IMG/VR virus record: IMGVR_UViG_3300020457_000089 | Span: 1 to 24,822 of that record | Direction: 5' to 3' (one strand) | DNA: 24,822 nucleotides | Source of the DNA: a virus | Shown here: piece after piece, positions 17,222 through 23,500 of the stretch | Numbering within the stretch: position 1 is the first letter of the stretch | Layout of the letters: the number at the start of each line of letters is the position of its first letter | Translations under genes and position numbers: made by a program | The notes under the pieces: model-generated | What the model saw: the letters and a program-made list of their open reading frames with translations, nothing else | Told to the model about the DNA's origin: nothing | The model's database searches: none

Positions 17222-17947
17222 TTACAGTGCGAGCTTCAGTGATACTACGCACCTCTGTATATTTAGTGCATACACAATTTCAAACTGGAGAATATCTCCA
17301 GAATTTAGAGTGGGACTCCAAGATGAAATAGTTGTATTTCTATTTATTCTGCCTTCTACCCCTGATGTAATATCACCTAACTGAGGTCTTTCATTACCAC
17401 AGATAGAAGAGAAATTGGGGAAATTTGCGTAATCTGATTTTTTTATATCAAATTGTACTTGACCATCTTGATCTGCTATAAGCGTCCAAGATATAACTTT
17501 TCCTGTGACATCTAATGTCATGTCACCTTTAATACCAGATGACATAGGTGCGGAACCTGCATCAACAACAAAGTTAATTGTTCTTGTAAGGTCAGCAGTA
17601 GTGGAGAGACCAACAACATATACACTGTCAGTTGCTCCAGGAGGATCGGTAAAAACTAAATCAGTTCCACTGGTAGTATAATCAATACCAGGAACTTGAA
17701 CCAAACCATTAATTGTAACAATTAACTGTTGATCATTAATGGGAGTATATGGATCATTAGAAGAATCAATTAATGGAAATCCAGTAGTGGTTCCATCAAA
17801 AGACCATCCAGATGTATTAAGTATCTCATTACCATACTGGAGATACTTACTAGGTATCTCGTAGTTAACACCAACATTAAATTTCTTCTGAGGTTCTGAA
17901 AGAACCTGATAATTAGAAGACTTTACTGATACATTATACTTTGGCAT
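17222..17947 (-). CDS. Fibre-like structural protein, 241 residues
   Basis: Residues 45-120 contain SFDGTTTGFPLIDSSNDPYT, QLIVTINGLVQVPGIDYTTS and DLVFTDPPGATDSVYVVGLS. This is the pattern of a small beta domain very common in phage tail fibres (a strand with T-x-F-x-L, then a NGVxQxPGxDY turn). Residues 120-241 form a second beta-rich domain ending SGDILQFEIVYALNIQRCVV and SLKLAL, an ending I recall from other marine phage structural proteins. It starts by a one-base TAATG overlap with the gene before it and has a GGGGTGA Shine-Dalgarno, so the two are coupled. A role as a fibre, collar or baseplate component is likely, but the exact location in the virion cannot be told. Confidence 0.74.
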   Translation of the reverse strand: MPKYNVSVKSSNYQVLSEPQKKFNVGVNYEIPSKYLQYGNEILNTSGWSFDGTTTGFPLIDSSNDPYTPINDQQLIVTINGLVQVPGIDYTTSGTDLVFTDPPGATDSVYVVGLSTTADLTRTINFVVDAGSAPMSSGIKGDMTLDVTGKVISWTLIADQDGQVQFDIKKSDYANFPNFSSICGNERPQLGDITSGVEGRINRNTTISSWSPTLNSGDILQFEIVYALNIQRCVVSLKLAL

Positions 17948-18282
17948 TAGGTCACCCCAGGAGTTACTTCAAGTATACCTTCTATAACTCTTGTCTTAAT
18001 ACTTTGCGGAGATGTCAAAACAATATCATATACATATCGTCTTGGATCTAATGCAGAAGTACTAACATTAGTTAAACTAATTTTTAATATACCATTATAA
18101 CGATCAACAAAATCAACAACAAAACTAGTTGAAGAAGTTGCATAATAACTCTTCTTAAGCTTTGCTTCTGCTGTATAACCAGTCAGATTTAATGGTGTTG
18201 TGTTATCTTCATTTTGGATATTAAAGGTGGCATCAAAATCCGTTCCTTTTTCCAGTAATAGATTTAAGGGGATCGCTGCCAT
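17947..18282 (-). CDS. Small Ig-like structural protein, 111 residues
   Basis: The product reads MAAIPLNLLLEKGTDFDATF then TTPLNLTGYTAEAKLKKSYY, and later YNGILKISLTNVSTSALDPR and YVYDIVLTSPQSIKTRVIEG. A strand, a 'pLNLTGYTaeaklk' turn, and a 'G.l.isLt...ts.l....YvYDi' strand form a pattern resembling the N-terminal Ig-like domain of baseplate upper proteins. It is also found in small structural proteins of many phages. It is probably an appendage or baseplate attachment domain. A GATAAATA octamer lies 21 bases upstream. The predicted leader is only about 15 bases, with a short AGG as the possible ribosome site. The stop overlaps the next start, so it is coupled to the 241-residue protein. 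Confidence 0.72.
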   Translation of the reverse strand: MAAIPLNLLLEKGTDFDATFNIQNEDNTTPLNLTGYTAEAKLKKSYYATSSTSFVVDFVDRYNGILKISLTNVSTSALDPRRYVYDIVLTSPQSIKTRVIEGILEVTPGVT

Positions 18283-18301
18283 TTAATTACCTAAATTAAT
18301 T

Positions 18302-18484
18302 TTATTTATCGGTTGGTGGTTCCTCTTCCTTAGGAGCTTGTAAAAGATCCAAGGTTTCCATTCCACCTATCAATTTTGTTTTATAATCTTGTAGTTGTCT
18401 CAAGTTAGTTTCTGCTGCTGCAATTTTTGTATCAGCATCTTTAATTTGTTTCTCAAATTCAATACGCAATTGTGAAGAATCCAT
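18302..18484 (-). CDS. Small coiled-coil protein, 60 residues
   Basis: A short, almost wholly helical protein: MDSSQLRIEFEKQIKDADTK then IAAAETNLRQLQDYKTKLIG, with a polar tail APKEEEPPTDK. The hydrophobic spacing (L, F, I, A, I, A, L, L, Y, L) fits a coiled coil of about 45 residues. No family is recognised. A perfect TATAAATA late promoter ends 21 bases before the ATG; the predicted leader of about 15 bases has no Shine-Dalgarno. The stop codon lies within the GATAAATA octamer of the next gene. Its position in a run of structural genes, the promoter and the clean coiled-coil pattern argue that it is real. It may be an assembly factor or a short linker component. Confidence 0.62.
   Translation of the reverse strand: MDSSQLRIEFEKQIKDADTKIAAAETNLRQLQDYKTKLIGGMETLDLLQAPKEEEPPTDK
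18303..18310 (-). promoter_or_regulatory. Late promoter for the 111-residue Ig-like gene
   Basis: GATAAATA on the minus strand. The TAA in the middle of it is the stop codon of the 60-residue coiled-coil gene, so promoter and coding end share bases. Predicted start is near 18297, with a leader of about 15 bases. It probably drives the coupled pair down to 17222. Confidence 0.62.
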
Positions 18485-18504
18485 AGCTAATAATCATGTA
18501 ATAA

Positions 18505-18512
18505 TATTTATA
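18505..18512 (-). promoter_or_regulatory. Late promoter for the 60-residue gene
   Basis: TATAAATA on the minus strand, in the short gap right after the stop codon of the 111-residue gene at 18516. Predicted start is near 18499, giving a 15-base leader without a visible ribosome site. Confidence 0.7.
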
Positions 18513-18515
18513 TCA

Positions 18516-18851
18516 CTACCAAGGTAGCGTTTTACTCACTTTAATAGGTGTTGGAGGATTCTTTTTAGATTCTATCCATTTCTCTGCATTTGTTATCATC
18601 TTACTTGCAGCAAGTTCTGTTGATATCCAACCCTTAACAACATCCTCTGATAGACTATCATATGATACAAAGCCAGCAGCAGATGTTCCACCAGAAGTAT
18701 CTATTACAAATCTATCATAACTTGTTCGTGTAAGATTTGAAGGATCTGAATCATCAACAGAAACAATTTCAACGTCTATTTCTGAAACAACATCTTCTCC
18801 ATCGTTTATTACTGTTAATTTAATAACATTTACATTGTGAGTGATTGCCAT
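18516..18851 (-). CDS. Conserved small phage protein, 111 residues
   Basis: The product begins MAITHNVNVIKLTVINDGED then VVSEIDVEIVSVDDSDPSNL. A helical second half reads SEDVVKGWISTELAASKMIT and EKWIESKKNPPTPIKVSKTLPW. A beta hairpin of the form 'DVV.evdveivsvD' followed by a helix with 'V..WI...l' and an 'IE.K..PP......LPW' tail is a pattern I recall from small hypothetical proteins near fibre genes in marine T4-like phages. No function is known. It starts right behind the long repeat fibre, with an AAGGA Shine-Dalgarno placed within the last codons of that gene. It is probably translated from the same late transcript. A small adapter or chaperone for the fibre is possible but not shown by the sequence. 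Confidence 0.68.
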   Translation of the reverse strand: MAITHNVNVIKLTVINDGEDVVSEIDVEIVSVDDSDPSNLTRTSYDRFVIDTSGGTSAAGFVSYDSLSEDVVKGWISTELAASKMITNAEKWIESKKNPPTPIKVSKTLPW

Positions 18852-18853
18852 AT

Positions 18854-21800
18854 TTAATTCCTTACTAGTGCTAATAATGCAGTCTTAAGTTGTGCGACTG
18901 TTGTGATTGTGTCGTCATTACCAATCGCATTCAATTGACTATATATGTGATCTATTTCAGCATTAGCAGTGTCTGCTGTTGCACCTTGTGCAGAAGATGC
19001 AAATACAGAACCAGATATATCACCATGATTTCCCCAGACAGGTGGTAAGGTAGATCCCCGACTAATCATTACCTCACCCATTGATCCATAATCAGGATTA
19101 GTATGACCTATTCCCCAAGCACCATCATGATTAACAGAGAATCTTTGTGTATTGGTCTCTTGATCAATAATTCTTATGCAGCATTTAGCATTACTACCAT
19201 CATCACTATAAACATCAATTGCAAAAGTGTCGTCATTGTTTGAAAATGTATGATCCTCAAATTGGAGATGCCCACCTTCTCTATAGCTAGTACCAGCTTT
19301 TTTAAGAAGTACTTCACCATTAGATTTAATCTCCATCCCACCATAACCATTTGAGTTGTTATAGACAACTAAGTTGGTGTTATTGGAGCTCGTGCCACCT
19401 TCTATTAGTGCAGTACGAGACCATTCCCAATTTGATCCATCCCATCTTAGTACTGCTCCAGCTACATTAGGTGAACCTGATATATTGATACCACCTGAAC
19501 TTACATCATCCCAAGTTCCATCTGATTTCAAGAACTTATCATTTCCAGCAGAACTACCATTAGGGACTAGACCTGAAGAACTACCACTAAAAACTCCATA
19601 GGTGGTATTAGTATCCGTAGGTATCTGCCAAGTACCATCAGATCTCAAGTACTTAGTACTTCCAGCAGAACTACCATTAGGAACTAAACCTTCACCTGCA
19701 CCAGTAAAAGTACTATATGTAGTAGTAGCAACAGTTTGCCAACTTCCATCTGATCTTAAGAACTTTGAAGATCCAGCAGAACTACCATTAGGAACTAAAC
19801 CTGAAGCTGAACCAGAAAAAACACCGTATGTAGTATTAGTATCCGTAGGTATCTGCCAAGTACCATCTGATCTCAAGTACTTAGTACTTCCAGCAGAACT
19901 ACCATTAGGAACTAAACCTTCACCTGCACCAGTAAAAGTACTATATGTAGTAGTAGCAACAGTTTGCCAACTTCCATCTGATCTTAAGAACTTTGAAGAT
20001 CCAGCAGAACTACCATTAGGAACTAAACCTGAAGCTGAACCAGAAAAAACACCGTATGTAGTATTAGTATCCGTAGGTATCTGCCAAGTACCATCTGATC
20101 TCAAGTACTTAGTACTTCCAGCAGAACTACCATTAGGAACTAAACCTTCACCTGCACCAGCAAAGGTATTATAAGTTGTATTTGTAGGTATTTGCCAAGT
20201 TCCATCTGATCTCAAGAACTTAGTACTTCCAGCAGAACTACCGTTTGGAACTAGACCAGCAGCAGTACCAGTAAAATCACTATAAGTTGTATCTGTATCA
20301 ATGGAAGCAAGATCAATAGTTTGATCTAATGAACTATTACTACTAAACTCAGCCTTTAATATAGTACCATCTAAAGATAGATTAGTGACATAATCATTTC
20401 CATCACCACCACCAGAAGTAACAGTTACCCAACTACCATCTGCTCTAAGATACTTAGTAGTACCACCAGGTGATTGAGGAACCAATCCAGCTGAACTGGT
20501 ATTGAAATTACTATAGGTTGTATCTGTATCAGGTGGAGTTTGCCAACTACCATCATCCTTAAGATACTTACCAGTAGATGATGCTGGTAACTGAGGAGCC
20601 AATCCATCAGCACTAATACTAACAACATTATATGTTGTGTTGGTGTCGGTGTCAGGTGGTACTTCCCAACTACCATCTGCTCTAAGATACTTAGTAGTAC
20701 CACCAGGTGATTGAGGAACTAATCCAGAATCAGAAGTATTAAAATTACTATAAGTTGTATCTGTATCAATAGAAGCAAGATCAACAGTCTGATTTAATGA
20801 TGTATTAACAAAACTAAGAGTTAAAACTTTTGAAGCACTTAAAGTAGCACCAGTTACATAATCGTTACCATCAGCAACACCATTACCACTACCTCCAGTT
20901 GGTACTTGCCACGTACCATCTGCTCTCAAAAACTTAGTTGTTCCGCCAGGTGTAATAGGTACTAATCCAGATGAACTGGTATTAAAATTACTATAAGTTG
21001 TATTAGTATCTGTATCTGGTGGTACTTCCCAAGTACCATCTGCCTTAAGGAATTTACCACCATGTGAAGCTGGTAACTGTGGTGCTAAACCATCAGCTTG
21101 ATTAGTGACAACACCATAAGTACCACCACCAGAAACAGTAGCCCACTCAGTTCCCGTAGCAGTTGATTTTAAATACTTTCCATTATCATATCCAGTTGGA
21201 GTATCACTAAGATCTTTTAATTTATCCACACCAGAAGTAACGGTTGCCCACTCGGTTGCTGTACCAGTTGATTTTAGATACTTACCATTATCGTATGCAT
21301 TTGGAGTATCATCTAAATCTATAAGATCATGTATATGTGATGCACTATCACTAGTATTTTTAAGTAATACTTTTATGGTTCCATACATGTTTGTATGGTT
21401 CCCACATTGATAATAAAAAAGTCCTCCTTGAGGTAAAGCTACTCCATCACCAACATCAGTTACCCAAGTAACAGTACCATTTACTGTGCCTTGATTAGAT
21501 GCAGTATTAACACCTTGTCCACCACCTACTTGATCAGATGATCCTCCATGAGCCCATACAAGATAAAATGGATGACCAGAAGCATTAACATTGAATATTA
21601 AAGTGTCCTCTTCATTAACAGTGATAGTTGGATTTAATCCATTAACCTCACCGTTTCTATCAGTACCAACTACATTATAATTACCAGGAACATTTGTATA
21701 AGTTACAGTAAAAGCAAAACTTCTTGCAGTATTATCAATTATAGTTACTGTTCCATTAGTAGATACTATTTTCCAAGTAGTACCATCCCAAGCCCAGACC

Positions 21801-21874
21801 TTTCCGTCTATATTACCTGTAGTTGGCCATTTGTCTCCAGGATTAGGAGATGCTGGAAAATTAATTGCTGTCAT
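18854..21874 (-). CDS. Long repeat tail-fibre-like protein with cupredoxin-like motif
   Basis: The product is 1006 residues. Residues 1-36 (MTAINFPASPNPGDKWPTTG ... VWAWDGTTWKI) are a common short fibre-protein start. Residues 80-170 resemble a cupredoxin: a His in NASGHPFYL (H101), then FYYQCGNHTNMYGTIKV with C157, H160 and M163, the usual ligand types in the usual order. Residues 185-250 hold two LDDTPxxYDNGKYLKSTxTxTEWATV repeats. From about 250 to 790 there are more than ten copies of a 'GLVP...G.TKYLRSDGTWQ.P' repeat, some almost identical at DNA level. The last 200 residues form a different beta-rich tip, ending with a helical part (IDHIYSQLNAIGN ... LKTALLALVRN). A long trimeric fibre with a distal tip is likely. 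It has its own GATAAATA promoter but no clear Shine-Dalgarno. Confidence 0.78.
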   Translation of the reverse strand: MTAINFPASPNPGDKWPTTGNIDGKVWAWDGTTWKIVSTNGTVTIIDNTARSFAFTVTYTNVPGNYNVVGTDRNGEVNGLNPTITVNEEDTLIFNVNASGHPFYLVWAHGGSSDQVGGGQGVNTASNQGTVNGTVTWVTDVGDGVALPQGGLFYYQCGNHTNMYGTIKVLLKNTSDSASHIHDLIDLDDTPNAYDNGKYLKSTGTATEWATVTSGVDKLKDLSDTPTGYDNGKYLKSTATGTEWATVSGGGTYGVVTNQADGLAPQLPASHGGKFLKADGTWEVPPDTDTNTTYSNFNTSSSGLVPITPGGTTKFLRADGTWQVPTGGSGNGVADGNDYVTGATLSASKVLTLSFVNTSLNQTVDLASIDTDTTYSNFNTSDSGLVPQSPGGTTKYLRADGSWEVPPDTDTNTTYNVVSISADGLAPQLPASSTGKYLKDDGSWQTPPDTDTTYSNFNTSSAGLVPQSPGGTTKYLRADGSWVTVTSGGGDGNDYVTNLSLDGTILKAEFSSNSSLDQTIDLASIDTDTTYSDFTGTAAGLVPNGSSAGSTKFLRSDGTWQIPTNTTYNTFAGAGEGLVPNGSSAGSTKYLRSDGTWQIPTDTNTTYGVFSGSASGLVPNGSSAGSSKFLRSDGSWQTVATTTYSTFTGAGEGLVPNGSSAGSTKYLRSDGTWQIPTDTNTTYGVFSGSASGLVPNGSSAGSSKFLRSDGSWQTVATTTYSTFTGAGEGLVPNGSSAGSTKYLRSDGTWQIPTDTNTTYGVFSGSSSGLVPNGSSAGNDKFLKSDGTWDDVSSGGINISGSPNVAGAVLRWDGSNWEWSRTALIEGGTSSNNTNLVVYNNSNGYGGMEIKSNGEVLLKKAGTSYREGGHLQFEDHTFSNNDDTFAIDVYSDDGSNAKCCIRIIDQETNTQRFSVNHDGAWGIGHTNPDYGSMGEVMISRGSTLPPVWGNHGDISGSVFASSAQGATADTANAEIDHIYSQLNAIGNDDTITTVAQLKTALLALVRN
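19611..20160 (-). repeat. 228-bp near-perfect tandem repeat in the fibre gene
   Basis: The unit starting at 19611 recurs at 19839 and again, partly, at 20067, an exact period of 228 bases (76 codons, two 38-residue fibre repeats). By eye the first two full copies differ at about one base; the third stays identical for about 90 bases before it diverges. Such identity, including silent positions, indicates recent duplication or ongoing homogenisation. Confidence 0.9.
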
Positions 21875-21926
21875 GGTTGCTTCGGTAATCTCTTTATTTA
21901 GTTGGGCATATAAATTGTCTCTGTTT

Positions 21927-21934
21927 TATTTATC
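21927..21934 (-). promoter_or_regulatory. Late promoter for the 1006-residue fibre
   Basis: GATAAATA on the minus strand, directly against the stop codon of the upstream glycine-rich gene (stop at 21935-21937). Predicted start is near 21921, with a leader of about 47 bases. A weaker relative, CTAAATAA, lies about 30 bases further down, closer to the ATG. Confidence 0.62.
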
Positions 21935-23500
21935 TTATACATCACTGGTGTTGGTAGATGGAAAAGCTCTATTCGGACCCCAAATAATTCTAACTGCTCC
22001 ACCAGCACCATTAGAACCTTGACATGTACCCCAAGCACCATTTCCATTACAACCTCCTCCACCTCCACCATATCCTCCACCAGCTAGTCCAGCAACTACT
22101 CCAGAATATCCATTATTAAAAGTAGGTGCTATTCCATTACCACCATTACTACCACCTGATCCACCGCCACCACCATACATCGTTGCACCATAGGTCGTAA
22201 CATTCCAAGTACCACCTTGATAGTTCTGTCCAGAAGTTCCTTCACCTTGAAGTCCTACACCTCCACCACCAGCACCTCCACCAGTTAATCCATTGGCAGC
22301 ACCTCCACCACCACCGCCACCAGTTACAGTACCAGTATTATCACCACCACCGCCATTTCCAGAATATCCACCAGCTCCACCGCCACCACCATAAGTTACA
22401 TATCTTCCACCATTTCCACCACCATCTCCAATATATCCTCCACCACTACCATCATTGCCGTCTCCACCATAACCCCTACATAGTCCACTAACACCACCAG
22501 GGAAAATAGAATCTCCACCATCTGTTCCACCAGAACTATTACCTTGTCCAGCAGCACCAACAGTGATAGTATATTGCTGACTTGGAGAAACCGCTATATT
22601 ATTCTTCCAGCCTAGGCCCCCACCAGATCCTGCATTAAAATTATTACCATTTGAACCTCCTCCACCACCACCTACGCATACAACACAAATACTGTATACA
22701 TTAGAAGGAACAGTAAATGTATGAGTACCTGCTGTTGTCCATTCTTGCTGTCCAGAAACTGTTGTCACTGGTGTTGTTGAAGTATCTTGGATTGTAATTG
22801 TATTTGTAACTGCTACTTGAGTTGTGCGATTAGAATCAGAGTATAAACGAAATAAAAATGATTCATTACCCTCAGTTGTATTATCACCAATAACAGTAAA
22901 AGCGTATACACCACTACCTCCCGAAACAGTAATCTGTCCAGTCGTAGCACTAAAATCAGCTGTTTCAGAAGAGCTCAAAGTATCTATTTCCCAATAAAAT
23001 ACTGTAGGGTCAGCTACATTAGTGGTATCTAATTTTAATAATCCATTTGAACTCTCATTCATACTTGTCACAGCAGTATTAGAACCACTCTGCGTTACTC
23101 TAAAATCGTAAGTAGGTATTGTATTGGAAGTATCGTTAATCGTAATTACGTTTGTATTTGCTACATTATTTGTATATTCTTCCTCAGTATATAATTTAAC
23201 CGCAAATTTTTCTTCACCTTCAGTTGTAGCATCTTCACTTATATCAATAGTAATTGTCCCAGTACTATTCGTAATAGTAACAGTACCAGAATACGCATTA
23301 AAATCGCTAATATTAATACTACCAGTATGCTGATCAACTGTCCAATATAATACTAGACCATCATCTACATTTGTAGTATTAACTGTTATAGTTAAGGTTT
23401 GTCCTTCATTTAATGATGTTGAAGATTCTGTAACAGTGGCACTAGAACTAGATGTCCATACTGGATCTGAATCCATATGATGTAATAATTGTTGTACCAT
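21935..23500 (-). CDS. Calx-beta-like and glycine-rich virion protein
   Basis: The product is 521 residues in three parts. Residues 20-125 and 132-243 are two related beta domains. Each has a sequence like 'VTESSTSLNEGQTLTITV', a later 'DFNAYSGTVTIT' strand, and the acidic turn DATTEGEEKFAVKLY or DNTTEGNESFLFRLY. This is typical of Calx-beta calcium-binding domains. Residues 250-280 (QQEWTTAGTHTFTVPSNVYS then ICVVCVGGGGGG) open a glycine-rich domain that fills the rest, ending GAVRIIWGPNRAFPSTNTSDV. Such domains occur in many phage fibre proteins, and the runs of Gly recall the polyglycine-core adhesins of T4-like phages. A host-binding role, perhaps Ca-dependent, is a reasonable inference. 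The start overlaps the previous stop as TAATG, and GGTGG serves as a possible ribosome site. Confidence 0.77.
   Translation of the reverse strand: MVQQLLHHMDSDPVWTSSSSATVTESSTSLNEGQTLTITVNTTNVDDGLVLYWTVDQHTGSINISDFNAYSGTVTITNSTGTITIDISEDATTEGEEKFAVKLYTEEEYTNNVANTNVITINDTSNTIPTYDFRVTQSGSNTAVTSMNESSNGLLKLDTTNVADPTVFYWEIDTLSSSETADFSATTGQITVSGGSGVYAFTVIGDNTTEGNESFLFRLYSDSNRTTQVAVTNTITIQDTSTTPVTTVSGQQEWTTAGTHTFTVPSNVYSICVVCVGGGGGGSNGNNFNAGSGGGLGWKNNIAVSPSQQYTITVGAAGQGNSSGGTDGGDSIFPGGVSGLCRGYGGDGNDGSGGGYIGDGGGNGGRYVTYGGGGGAGGYSGNGGGGDNTGTVTGGGGGGGAANGLTGGGAGGGGVGLQGEGTSGQNYQGGTWNVTTYGATMYGGGGGSGGSNGGNGIAPTFNNGYSGVVAGLAGGGYGGGGGGCNGNGAWGTCQGSNGAGGAVRIIWGPNRAFPSTNTSDV
22030..22680 (-). repeat. Glycine-codon-rich low-complexity tract
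   Basis: The stretch encodes the glycine-rich C-terminal domain of the gene above and reads as many ccacca/ccacct groups on the + strand. Gly runs of four to seven residues are separated by short Asn, Ser or aromatic-bearing spacers. The codons GGT, GGA and GGC are mixed, so this is selected protein composition rather than simple DNA slippage. Confidence 0.75.

Noticed and set aside
19602-20174. A 190-residue + strand open frame
   Set aside because: It is the antisense of the 228-bp fibre repeats; its own repeats simply mirror them and there is no ribosome site or promoter.
22030-22680. CRISPR-like or simple repeat array suggested by the many ccacca groups
   Set aside because: There is no regular repeat and spacer length, and the stretch is fully explained as glycine codons of one protein.
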